Source: Candidatus Promineifilum breve (GTDB lineage: Bacteria > Chloroflexota > Anaerolineae > Promineifilales > Promineifilaceae). From it: a stretch of DNA of 64,000 nt. Position 1 is the first letter of the stretch. The number at the start of each line of letters is the position of its first letter. This document shows, one piece after another, positions 51,627 to 60,354 of the stretch. The DNA lies in assembly GCF_900066015.1 (NCBI RefSeq), contig NZ_LN890656.1:806001-870000 (forward strand). The letters are read 5' to 3'. The notes beneath the pieces were generated by a model that saw only the letters and a list, made by a program, of their open reading frames with translations, made no database searches and had not been told where the DNA came from. Position numbers and translations under genes: made by a program.

Positions 51627-54023
51627 ATGAGACCCAAGTCCCCCTCGCATGGCATCCGCGCCGCCCGGCCCCGCCCGGCGGTCTTGTTATTGGCCCTGGT
51701 ATTGTGTCTGGCGCTGCCGGTGGCGGCCGTCATGGCCCTCACCTGGGACATTGAAACCGTCGACAGCGACGGGATCCCGGGCTATCACACCTCGCTGGCG
51801 CTGGACGCGGCCGGCAACCCGCGCATAAGCTATTCCGAGGTGGGCGGCGATGACCTGAAGTACGCCGCCTGGAACGGCACGAGCTGGGACATCGCCACGG
51901 TCGACAGCGCCGGGGACGTGGGCGATTACACCTCGCTGGCCTTGGACAGCGCCGGCCGGCCGCGCATCAGCTACCACGACTTCACCAACGGCGACCTGAA
52001 GTACGCCGCCTGGGATGGGTCGAGCTGGGTCGTGGAGACGGTCGACAGCGCCGGGGTCGTGGGCCAATTCACCTCGCTGGCCCTGGACGCCACCGGCCGG
52101 CCGCGCATCAGCTACCGCCACTTCAACAACGGCGACCTGAAGTACGCCGCCTGGAACGGCTCGAGCTGGGACATTGAAACGGTCGACAGCGCCGGCGACG
52201 TCGGCCCGTATACTTCGCTGGCCCTGGACAGCGCCGGCCGGCCGCGCATCAGCTACTACGCCCTCACCAACGGCGACCTCAAATTCGCCGCCTGGGACGG
52301 GTCGAACTGGAACGTGGAGACGGTCGATAGCGCCGGCCACGTGGGCTACTACACCTCGCTGGCCCTGGACAGCGCCGGCCAGCCGCGCATCAGCTATCAG
52401 GACGTCACCAACCTCGACCTGAAGTACGCCGCCTGGGATGGCGCGAGTTGGGACATCGAGACGGTCGACAGCGTCGGGTTCCTGGGCTGGGACACCTCGC
52501 TGGCCCTCGACGCCGCCGGCAACCCGCGCATCAGCCACCATGACGCCAGCAATTCCGACCTGAGGTACGCCGCCTGGGACGGAACTAACTGGGTCGTGGA
52601 GACGGTCGACAGCGCCGGGAACGTGGGCGGCTACTCCTCGCTGGCCCTCGACGCCTGCGGCAACCCGCGTATCAGCTACTACAACTCATCCTCCCTCGAT
52701 CTCAAATACGCCGCGGCCGAAGGCGATTGCCCGGCCCAACTGACCATCGTCAAGAGCGTCACCGGCAGCGGCGCGCCAAGTGACTGGTCTTTCAGTTTCA
52801 CTAGCGACGTGGACGGGTTCAGCCTGACCGACAATCACCCTATCTTGACCTATACCAACGCCACCCCCGGCGTCGTGGCCATCAACGAGAGCAACCCCGC
52901 CGGCTATGCCACCTCGGCGTTGTGCGATAACGGCGATTCGGCCACGGGCGGCAACCTGTCCATCACCCTGAACCCCGGCGACGACGTGAGTTGCACCTTC
53001 ACCAACACCATCTGCCAGCCGGGCTATTTCGACACGGCCGCCACCTGGGCCTGCGCCCCGGCCGGCGCGGGTTACTACGTGGACACGGTCGGCGCGTCGG
53101 CCCAACTGCCCTGCCAGCCGGGCAACTACCAGCCCAACAGCGCCGCGGTCTCGTGCCTCCAGGCCGACGCCGGCTACTACGCCACCGGCCCGGCGGCCAC
53201 GGCCCAGACCGCCTGCCCGTCGGGCACGACCTCCCCGGCCGGCTCGGACAGCATCAGCGACTGTGTGCCGCTCCCGCCCGCGACGACCCTGCTCTACATC
53301 GCCCCCAACCGCAACAACGGTATGGTCGATGGCGTGGCCTACATGGACGAGGACATCGTGGTCAATACGCTGGGCACGGCCGACTGGGCCATGTACTTCG
53401 ACGGCTCCGACGTGGGCATCACCAAGAACCTGACCGACTTCACCTTCACATCCGACGGCTGCCTGCTGATGACCTTCAACGGCAATCAGAATGTGCCCGG
53501 CGTGGGGCTCGTGAAGCCGCAAGACCTGGTGAAGTTCTGCCCGACGGCGACCGGCCCGACCACGGCCGGCACGTTCACCATGTACTTCGACGGCTCCGAC
53601 GTGGGGCTGGACGCGAGCAGCGAGGTCATCGACGCCGTGGAAGTGCTGCCCGGCGGCGATCTGGTGATCAGCACCAAGGACAAGTTCAGCGTGCCGGGGT
53701 CGCCGCTGCTGAAGGGGCAGAAGAACGACCTGCTGCTGTTCGATGCCACCAGCTACGGGGCCACCACCCTGGGCACGTGGTCACTCTACTTCAACAACAC
53801 CCAGGTGGCCGGGCTGAAGAAAGAGAACATCATCAGCCTCACCATCGACGGCGCGGGGGACAAGTACGTCTCCTTCTGGGACGCCTACCCCAACGTCGGC
53901 GGCCTGGCCGGCAATGAGAACGACATCCTGATCTTCCACCCCAATAACACGGTGACGAAGTTCTGGGAAGGCTCCGATTGGGGCTATACCGGCCGGGTGC
54001 ATGGGCTGCACATTGGCAATTAG
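51627..54023 (+). CDS. Large secreted protein: seven 47-residue repeats, SpaA-like domain, FDGSDV modules
   Basis: 798 residues. Signal peptide (AVLLLALVLCLALPVAAVMA). Seven tandem repeats of ~47 residues at ~38-368, each W.(I/V)ETVDSAG...YTSLALDSAGRPRISY...DLKYAAWDG, probably propeller blades. Then a SpaA/prealbumin-like domain (LTIVKSVTGSGAPSDWSFSF; CTFTNT), a Cys-rich GCC2/GCC3-like segment (CQPGYFDT; CPSGTTSPAG), and three FDGSDVG modules (WAMYFDGSDVGITKNLTDF; LVISTKDKFSVPG). Ends TGRVHGLHIGN. Role likely surface adhesion or binding; unproven. Confidence 0.88.
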   Translation: MRPKSPSHGIRAARPRPAVLLLALVLCLALPVAAVMALTWDIETVDSDGIPGYHTSLALDAAGNPRISYSEVGGDDLKYAAWNGTSWDIATVDSAGDVGDYTSLALDSAGRPRISYHDFTNGDLKYAAWDGSSWVVETVDSAGVVGQFTSLALDATGRPRISYRHFNNGDLKYAAWNGSSWDIETVDSAGDVGPYTSLALDSAGRPRISYYALTNGDLKFAAWDGSNWNVETVDSAGHVGYYTSLALDSAGQPRISYQDVTNLDLKYAAWDGASWDIETVDSVGFLGWDTSLALDAAGNPRISHHDASNSDLRYAAWDGTNWVVETVDSAGNVGGYSSLALDACGNPRISYYNSSSLDLKYAAAEGDCPAQLTIVKSVTGSGAPSDWSFSFTSDVDGFSLTDNHPILTYTNATPGVVAINESNPAGYATSALCDNGDSATGGNLSITLNPGDDVSCTFTNTICQPGYFDTAATWACAPAGAGYYVDTVGASAQLPCQPGNYQPNSAAVSCLQADAGYYATGPAATAQTACPSGTTSPAGSDSISDCVPLPPATTLLYIAPNRNNGMVDGVAYMDEDIVVNTLGTADWAMYFDGSDVGITKNLTDFTFTSDGCLLMTFNGNQNVPGVGLVKPQDLVKFCPTATGPTTAGTFTMYFDGSDVGLDASSEVIDAVEVLPGGDLVISTKDKFSVPGSPLLKGQKNDLLLFDATSYGATTLGTWSLYFNNTQVAGLKKENIISLTIDGAGDKYVSFWDAYPNVGGLAGNENDILIFHPNNTVTKFWEGSDWGYTGRVHGLHIGN

Positions 54024-54145
54024 GAATTAGGCAGTGGGCAGTGGGCAGTGGACAGACTGCCCACTACCCACTACCCACTACCCACTACCCACTACCCACT
54101 ACCCACTACCCACTACCCACTACCCACTACCCACTACCCACTACC
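54018..54145. repeat. Heptad inverted repeat, CCCACTA family with long right arm
   Basis: ATTAGGA ATTAGGC, then GTGGGCA units, loop GACAGACTG, then about twelve CCCACTA heptads (54060-54145). Strong asymmetry: the right arm is several times longer. Confidence 0.92.
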
Positions 54146-54197
54146 CTCAATCGGCGACATCGCGGCCAGGCACAGCCGCGTGAAATCTGTCGCTTCT

Positions 54198-56099
54198 CTA
54201 CTCGTTACCGCCCAACACCACCGGCAAGTGCAGATACGAATCCCGCGGGTCCCGCGTCGGTGTCGGCCCATCGGTCGCCGTCGCCGTGGGTGTCACCTCC
54301 ACCGTCGCCGTGGCCGTGGCCGTGGTCGTCGGCGTCGGCGTATCCACCGGGCCGCCGGCCTGGAACTCATACGCCCCCGCGTCACACTCGTTCGCCCCGC
54401 CGGCCCCGTTGCCGTCGGCGTTGCGCGGCTGCCCGCGCTGGTCCGTGCCGCCGATCGGGTCGGCCATACATGCGGCGCTGGCCCCGCGGTCGATGGCCGG
54501 GCTGCCCGGCGGCAGCGCGTGGGTCATCGTCGGCCCGGTGTTATCGGCCAGCGCCCCCAACACCGTCGCCAACCCGCCGGCCGGCACCACGTCCGTGGCC
54601 CCGGCCGCGAAGCCCACCAGCCCCGCCGCGCCGCTATGGCCGAACACATTGGCCTCGGCCACCTGCACCGTGCCCGCCGTCAGATGCCCCTCCGGCCCGG
54701 CCGGGGCCGTGTTGCCGCTCAGCAGCGTGCGCTGCAGAATGGTTCCCCCGGCCAAAATCTCCAGCCCGCCGCCCGTCGTCCCCGCCGTGTTGGCGCTAAC
54801 CGTGACGTTGGCCAGCCTCAGCGTCGTGCCGTCGGCCACAATGCCCCCGCCCAGCTCCGTGGCCGAGTTGCCGCTCACGGTGCTGTTCGCCATTGTCATC
54901 ACGTTTTCGGCCCAGGTATACACCCCGCCGCCCTTCTTGGCCGCGTTGCCGCTCAGCGTGCTGCCCTTGATTATCGTCTCGCCGGAGTAGGCAAACACCC
55001 CCGCGCCGCGATAGGCCGTGTTATCGACCACCGTCACGTCCTGCAGCGTCACCCCCGCGTCCCACAAATACAGCCCGCTGCCCAGACCCATCTCGCCCCC
55101 GTCGTTGCCGCTGATCAGGCTGTCGCTGACCACCGCGTCGGAGTAGTAGATCGACACCCCTGCCCCGGTCTTGGCCGTGTTGCCGGTCACCGTGGCCCCG
55201 TCCATCATCATGATCGAATCGCGGGCATATACGCCGCCGCCGCCGCCATCCAGCCCGCGATTGTCGCTGAAGGTGCTGTCGCTGATGTTCAGCGACCCCT
55301 TGTACATATACACCCCACCGCCGCCATAGGCCTCGTTGTCGGTGATGATCGAATCGGTGATCGTCAGACTGCCATAGGAGGCATAAATGCCGCCACCCGT
55401 GCCGCCCGACTGATTGCCGGTGATGGTGCAATTGTTGATCGTCAACTCGCCGCGATAGCTATAGATCGCCCCGCCGCTGTAGCCATATTCGACGTCGCGG
55501 CCGCCCGTCAGCGTCAGATCATTCAGCGTCAGGTCGCCCGCGTTCGGCTCATACCCCAGCACGGCGAAGAAACGCATATCCTTATTGCCGGTACGGCTGA
55601 TCGTCGAGCCGTTGCCCTGCACAGTGATCGTCGAGGTAATGGTCGGCAAGCCCGTATAGCCGTAATAATAATCGACGATCTTGGTCACGTTGAAGCTGCC
55701 GCCCGTGGGCAGGCTGATAATGTCCGCCCCATTGGGGTCGCCCGCGGCGCAATCGTCGCGCGGCTGACCGTTGGCGGTGTCGTTAGCGTTCTCAATGGCT
55801 TCGACCAACGAGCACTTGTCGTTGTTGGCCACGTTGACCTCGCCGTTGACCACGGTGATCGTGCTGCGCGGCTGGGCCAGCACGCCGAAGCCGGCCATCG
55901 CCAGCAGCAGCGCCGCCCCAGCCACCGTCACCGCCGCCCGGCGCTGCAACCGTCGCCGCCAATTACGCGGCCGAGCCATCATCGCCTCATAATTCCGCGC
56001 GAAGCGAGCCACCACTTCCGCGTCCTGCCGCAGCAACCAGCCGGCCAACCAGCCCCGCCGCGCGTCGATGTCTTCGGAATTCCGCAATTGTTCGTTCAT
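54198..56099 (-). CDS. Surface beta-helix protein with CSLREA-like motif (choice-of-anchor Q type)
   Basis: 633 residues, paralogue of the protein at 12100-13983. A ~50-residue N-region (VVARFARNYEAMMARPRNWRRRLQRRA) leads to one hydrophobic signal segment (AVTVAGAALLLAMAGFGV), then KCSLVEAIENANDT, a right-handed beta-helix (GGGIYASYGSLTITDSIITDNEAYGGGGVYMY) and the Q-type end (PTMTHALPPGSPAIDRGAS; GTDQRGQPRN). Linker TPTPTTTATATATVEVTPTATAT, then the terminal DSYLHLPVVLGGNE. GAGGAGG precedes the ATG. Confidence 0.88.
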   Translation of the reverse strand: MNEQLRNSEDIDARRGWLAGWLLRQDAEVVARFARNYEAMMARPRNWRRRLQRRAAVTVAGAALLLAMAGFGVLAQPRSTITVVNGEVNVANNDKCSLVEAIENANDTANGQPRDDCAAGDPNGADIISLPTGGSFNVTKIVDYYYGYTGLPTITSTITVQGNGSTISRTGNKDMRFFAVLGYEPNAGDLTLNDLTLTGGRDVEYGYSGGAIYSYRGELTINNCTITGNQSGGTGGGIYASYGSLTITDSIITDNEAYGGGGVYMYKGSLNISDSTFSDNRGLDGGGGGVYARDSIMMMDGATVTGNTAKTGAGVSIYYSDAVVSDSLISGNDGGEMGLGSGLYLWDAGVTLQDVTVVDNTAYRGAGVFAYSGETIIKGSTLSGNAAKKGGGVYTWAENVMTMANSTVSGNSATELGGGIVADGTTLRLANVTVSANTAGTTGGGLEILAGGTILQRTLLSGNTAPAGPEGHLTAGTVQVAEANVFGHSGAAGLVGFAAGATDVVPAGGLATVLGALADNTGPTMTHALPPGSPAIDRGASAACMADPIGGTDQRGQPRNADGNGAGGANECDAGAYEFQAGGPVDTPTPTTTATATATVEVTPTATATDGPTPTRDPRDSYLHLPVVLGGNE

Positions 56100-56249
56100 C
56101 GGGAGACCTCCTCTCTACGCAAAGATTAACCCAAATCCGTCGTGGGGCAAGCTGTTATGTTGTGTTGGGACCGCGCGCAGGGGGGCGGGGGTGCAGGGGT
56201 GCAGGGGTGCAGGGGTGCAGGGGTGCAGGGGTGCAGAGGCGTAGGGGCG

Positions 56250-56399
56250 TAGGGGCGAGGCGACGGCGAATAACCTGGTCAAAACATAGAACCTCGTCTC
56301 GCCGTCGCCTCGCCCCTCTTCGTCCCGGAGGGCCAGGCAACCGGGAGCGGCGGCTCAGGTTATCGGCCGACGCCCTTCCCGGTTGCCTGGCCCCTACAC
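56250..56399. repeat. Composite double-hairpin element, GTAGGGGCGAGG family
   Basis: Stem 1 AGGGGCGAGGCGACGGCGA with its complement; stem 2 CCAGGCAACCGGGA with its complement; closing CCCCTAC. Same two-stem architecture as 5731-5889. Confidence 0.9.
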
Positions 56400-56649
56400 C
56401 TGGGTTGTCCGCATTTATTCGTCAAACCGCATCAATCCACCGCGCCCACGGCCACGGCGCGGCCACGGCGCGACCATTCACTGCGGGCCTCATTCTGATA
56501 CGTGAGGCTATCATTGGGCCCGCATCCCGGCGGGTTCAAACCCGCCGCTGCCACACCAAACCGGCTAAAGCCGGTTCCCGGAGCGCCGCCCCTCTTCAGT
56601 GCGTTTCAACGCACTTCGTGTGCCAGCGGTGGGTTTCAACCCACCGAGG

Positions 56650-56730
56650 GTGGCGGGTGGCGGGTGGCGGGTGACCGATGTTCCACACCCGCCACCCGCC
56701 ACCCGCCACCTCTTCATTCGTAATTCGTAA
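56650..56730. repeat. Heptad inverted repeat, TGGCGGG family
   Basis: GTGGCGG units, loop TGACCGATGTTCCA, CCACCCG units, followed by TTCATTCGTAATTCG of the ATGACGA/ATTACGA family close to the next stop codon. Confidence 0.88.
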
Positions 56731-56737
56731 TTACGAT

Positions 56738-59700
56738 TTACGGAATCGCCTCACACCGATAATACCCCGCCATGCCCACCACGGCCGCCGAATCCCCTTC
56801 CACCCCGTCGATGATCGGCGACGGCGAATAGACCTTGATCACGATCTCATCCGCCCCCGCGTCCACGCCCACCAGGTCGAAGTTCATCAGATTCAGCTGG
56901 TCGCCCGCGTTCGGGCCGGTCGGCTTCTGCGTCTGCGTCGCGCCGCCGGCTTCCACGGTGATCCACACCGGCCGCGCGTCCTTGTCGTTATCCACCAGCG
57001 CCACTTCCACGTGCAGCGCCGTCTCGCCCAGCGGCGCGGCCATGGGCACAACGATCTCCCGGTAGGGCGCCCAACCCAGCGCCGCGTCCCAATGCACCTC
57101 GCCCTCGGCCCCATCAAACGTGTCCCACACGTTGACGTAGCTGTGCGCCGGGTCATGGTACGTCGTGTAGAGGGTGATCGCCCGCGGGATGTGGCGCTTG
57201 CTGCCACTGCCCTGCAGGAACCAGCGCCCAGTCACATATTTGACCGGCGCCGGCAGCGTGGCCCCATACCAGAAGTTACCCGCGTCGTGATCCGCCGGGC
57301 TGGTGATGCTGTCCACCTGCACATAGTTGTTCGGCCCCGGCAGGGTGAAGCGCACGTTGTTGCTCAGCCCCATCGCCTTGGCCGACATCTGGCCGTACAG
57401 TTCTTCAACGTTCTGCCAGTTGGGGATGACCACCTTGGCCTTGGTCCGGTGCTTCCTGGGGCTGCCCATGCCTTCGCCCAGGATGTCGGTATAGAGGCTG
57501 TCGGCCTCGCCCACCGCACAGGTATTGGCCGGCGGCGGCGTGTAAACGTTGGTGAACGTACACACCCATTGGTCGCCGTTCGCCACCGGGATGTTGCTCG
57601 GCGCGATACTCTCCGCGCTATCGGTCGCCAAATTGTCACAGGTCGCGCTGTCCAGCGACCAGCCCGCCGGCAGCGGCGCAACCTCGCTAAGCGTGTAGTT
57701 GCCGGCCGGCAGACGGGTGAAGGTGTAGCTCTCGTCGTCGTCCAGCACGATGCTGGTTGGGCCGAACTTCTGGATGCGGTGGTTGTAGGTGTCGGAGACA
57801 TAGACGTAGCCCGCCTCGTCCACGTCCACGCTGTAGGGGTAGGCAAACTGGCTGTTGACGCTGCCGAAACCGCCCCACTGCATCAGGAAGGTGCCGTCGT
57901 CATCGAACTTCTGGACGAGGCTATTGGTATCGGTCACATAGACCTTGCCAAACCCGTCTATCGCCAGACCGGCGGGGTAGCTGAAAAGGCCGTTGCCACC
58001 GCCGTAGCCGCCCCATTGCGTCAGGTAGCCGCCGTTGCTGTCGAACTTCTGGACGCGGTGGTTGTAGGTGTCGGCGACGTAGACATTGCCCGACTCGTCG
58101 ACCTCCACGCCGTAGGGATAGTAGAACTCGCCGTTACCGCTGCCGTAGATGCCCCATTGGGTCTGATAGGCGCCGTTGCCGTCGAACTTCTGGATCCGAT
58201 TGTTGTAGGTGTCGGCGACGTAGACGTTGCCCAACCCGTCCACCGCCACGCCGTAGGGGCCGTACAGCTCGCCGTTACCGCTGCCGTAGCTGCCCCATTG
58301 GCTCTGGTAGGCGCCGTTGCTGTTGAACTTCTGGATGCGGGAATTGTTATAGTCGGCGATGTAGACGTTGCCCGACCCGTCCACCGCCACGTCGCTGGGG
58401 TAGTCGAACTGGCTGTTGCCGGCGCCGAAGCTGCCCCATTGGGTCAGGTAGACGCCGTTGTCGTCGAACTTCTGGACGCGGTGATTGTAATGGTCGACGA
58501 CGTAGACGTTGCCCGACCCGTCCACCGCCATGCCCATGGGGTGGTCGAACTCGCCGTCGTTGGCGCCGAAGCTGCCCCACTTATCCACAAACGGGTGCGT
58601 GTCCGGTTCCAGCGTGAAGGTGAAGCCCAGGCCACCATCGGGGTTGGTCTCCTTGGTCACCGTAATCGTCCCGGCCACAAACTCATACGCCCCCCGGTCG
58701 GGGTCGGTTCCGGTCGGGTTCGGCCGCGGCCCCTTGTCCTTGTCATCGCTAATCGCCGACGGCAAGCCGCTCTCGATGGCCGGACTATAGAAGGTCAGGT
58801 GCAAGTCCTCGCTGCCGGCGGTGGTGTTGACGAACAGGGGGTCCAGGCCGCTCATGCTGTTGGGGCCGAACGTGGTGAAGCTGCCGGCCGGCACGTAGTT
58901 GTAGAACAGGTTGTAGTCTTCACCCGGCAGCGAAGGCACCGACGCGACAATGGCCGGGTTCGTGCCGTTGCCATGAACGATGTTGTTGCTGATTTTGATG
59001 CTGGCGCTGCTGACGTTGGTACGAATTTCGCCCAGCTTCGGCCCTGTTTGCAGCGAATTGTTGAAGAAGGTGTTGTGGACGATGTCAATATCCGCACAAC
59101 CGGTGTCCACGTAGACGCCCTCTTGCATACTGTTGAGGATGACATTGTTGATGATGTCAATGTTACTGGCATTGCGCAGGCGGATGGCTTCCTCGGGGCT
59201 GGTGCCGTTCATCCAGTTGCGCTGGATGAGGAAGTTGTTGGCCGACCCACCCGCATCCGGGATGATCGTGATCTGCCGGTAGTTGTTGATGAAGTCGTTG
59301 TCCTGGATGACGACGCCGCTGTAGGTGAATTCATCGGTGAAGTCCAGCACCTCATCGCCGTCTCCGTCCACGATGTTGGTGAACGTGTTGTTCTCAATCA
59401 GCATGGCCGTCAGCGCCGTGTGCACGTCGATGCCGTCGCTGCCGCCCTGAAAGGTGGAATTGCGCAGCGTCAGGTCGTCGGAATCGCACACGTTCCAGTT
59501 GTCGGTCAGGGCGACCGTCTGGTCCGAATCGAGATTGTCCACCACCAGATGGTCGGCGCCTTCGACCACCACCGACATGATCCCCACCGGCGGCTTGACC
59601 ACCGGCTCATGCCCGGCCGCGGCCTGGATCGTCAGCCAATCCAGATTGTGGACGTAGACCGCGCCGGGGATGCCCTCACAGGTGTTGGCATACCCGGCGC

Positions 59701-59956
59701 TGCTGTACGTGCCGTTCTTGACATAAATAAACGAGCGGTTGGCGTCGGCCAGGCCGCTTTCGCTGTTATTGAGGGCCTGTTGCAACGTGGCATAGGCGGT
59801 GGCTTCGCTGTTGCCGTCGTTGGCATCGCTACCCGCCGCCGCGTCAACCCACTTGACGGTCGGCCCAACGGCCGCCACCGGCCGGGGCGCGGCCACAACC
59901 AACAGCAACGCCGCCACCAGGAATAAAAAGCCCAGGAAATGTGATTTACGATACAT
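56738..59956 (-). CDS. Large secreted beta-helix protein with NHL propeller nested in a SpaA-like domain
   Basis: 1072 residues from ATG 59956 (GGAGG upstream). Signal peptide (FLGFLFLVAALLLVVAAPRPVAA). Residues ~25-420: right-handed beta-helix with Asp-box repeats (IYVKNGTYSSAG; NNFLIQRNWMNGTSPEEAIRLRNASNIDIINNVIL). Then GTITVTKETNPDGGLGFTFTL begins a SpaA/prealbumin-like fold, interrupted by six NHL blades (QWGSFG.GN..F.YP..VAVDGSGNVYVAD.YN.R.QKF) before the fold resumes (IVLDDDESYTFTRLPAGNYTLSEV...CTFTNV). A ~210-residue C-terminal beta domain ends GMAGYYRCEAIP. Function unknown. Confidence 0.88.
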   Translation of the reverse strand: MYRKSHFLGFLFLVAALLLVVAAPRPVAAVGPTVKWVDAAAGSDANDGNSEATAYATLQQALNNSESGLADANRSFIYVKNGTYSSAGYANTCEGIPGAVYVHNLDWLTIQAAAGHEPVVKPPVGIMSVVVEGADHLVVDNLDSDQTVALTDNWNVCDSDDLTLRNSTFQGGSDGIDVHTALTAMLIENNTFTNIVDGDGDEVLDFTDEFTYSGVVIQDNDFINNYRQITIIPDAGGSANNFLIQRNWMNGTSPEEAIRLRNASNIDIINNVILNSMQEGVYVDTGCADIDIVHNTFFNNSLQTGPKLGEIRTNVSSASIKISNNIVHGNGTNPAIVASVPSLPGEDYNLFYNYVPAGSFTTFGPNSMSGLDPLFVNTTAGSEDLHLTFYSPAIESGLPSAISDDKDKGPRPNPTGTDPDRGAYEFVAGTITVTKETNPDGGLGFTFTLEPDTHPFVDKWGSFGANDGEFDHPMGMAVDGSGNVYVVDHYNHRVQKFDDNGVYLTQWGSFGAGNSQFDYPSDVAVDGSGNVYIADYNNSRIQKFNSNGAYQSQWGSYGSGNGELYGPYGVAVDGLGNVYVADTYNNRIQKFDGNGAYQTQWGIYGSGNGEFYYPYGVEVDESGNVYVADTYNHRVQKFDSNGGYLTQWGGYGGGNGLFSYPAGLAIDGFGKVYVTDTNSLVQKFDDDGTFLMQWGGFGSVNSQFAYPYSVDVDEAGYVYVSDTYNHRIQKFGPTSIVLDDDESYTFTRLPAGNYTLSEVAPLPAGWSLDSATCDNLATDSAESIAPSNIPVANGDQWVCTFTNVYTPPPANTCAVGEADSLYTDILGEGMGSPRKHRTKAKVVIPNWQNVEELYGQMSAKAMGLSNNVRFTLPGPNNYVQVDSITSPADHDAGNFWYGATLPAPVKYVTGRWFLQGSGSKRHIPRAITLYTTYHDPAHSYVNVWDTFDGAEGEVHWDAALGWAPYREIVVPMAAPLGETALHVEVALVDNDKDARPVWITVEAGGATQTQKPTGPNAGDQLNLMNFDLVGVDAGADEIVIKVYSPSPIIDGVEGDSAAVVGMAGYYRCEAIP

Positions 59957-60354
59957 GGTGTCACTCCTCCCCAATAGGGGCAATCGATGTGGCCGCCACC
60001 CAACGCGCGGCCCGCCCACCGGCCACCAGGCCCGGCGAGGCTATTCCGTTAAAAGCGAATGGATCAAGACGTCATCACAACCGGCTCATGCGGAATAAAT
60101 CTCTCTACTCGATGCGCATCCTCCTATCCGCGCCTTACACCGAAAAGCACGAAAATAGCCAACGCAACAGTTCCCTCCACCTAAATTAATACCACGCCCC
60201 CGCCCCGCTAACAGTGACATTTGTCACATTTATTTTATGACATGCCGGGGGACAGTGGTCAGTGGTCAGTGGTCAGTGGTCAGTGGTCAGTCCGGAGACC
60301 GACCACTGCCCACTACCCACCTCTTCATTCCTAATTCCTAATTCCTAATTCTCT
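59957..60354. other. Intergenic region between two large secreted-protein genes
   Basis: 398 bases. Left half carries the upstream region of the minus-strand gene that ends here (ribosome site only). Right half is a hairpin of GTGGTCA units with a CCCACTA/CCACTG complement and ATTAGGA units (60246-60352). No gene. Confidence 0.6.
60246..60352. repeat. Heptad inverted repeat, AGTGGTC family
   Basis: Six AGTGGTC units, loop CCGGAGACC, GACCACTG/CCCACTA arm, then TTCCTAA units up to the next stop codon. Confidence 0.88.

Larger units (their letters stand above)
56100..56737. other. Repeat-filled intergenic region between two minus-strand secreted-protein genes
   Basis: 638 bases without a gene: GCAGGGGT octads (56190-56234), the composite double hairpin (56250-56399), palindromic scraps of the GCGGGTTCAAACCCGC type (56530-56545) and GCGTTTCAACGC (56609-56620), and a TGGCGGG heptad hairpin (56650-56712). 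Confidence 0.7.

Noticed and set aside
54048-56129. 693-codon plus-strand open frame
   Set aside because: Begins in heptad repeats and runs antisense to the CSLREA protein; low-complexity Arg/His translation.
56678-59926. 1082-codon plus-strand open frame opposite the beta-helix/NHL gene
   Set aside because: Val/His/Gly-rich translation with no domain, no ribosome site, exact antisense of a well-supported secreted protein; a GC-rich third-position shadow.
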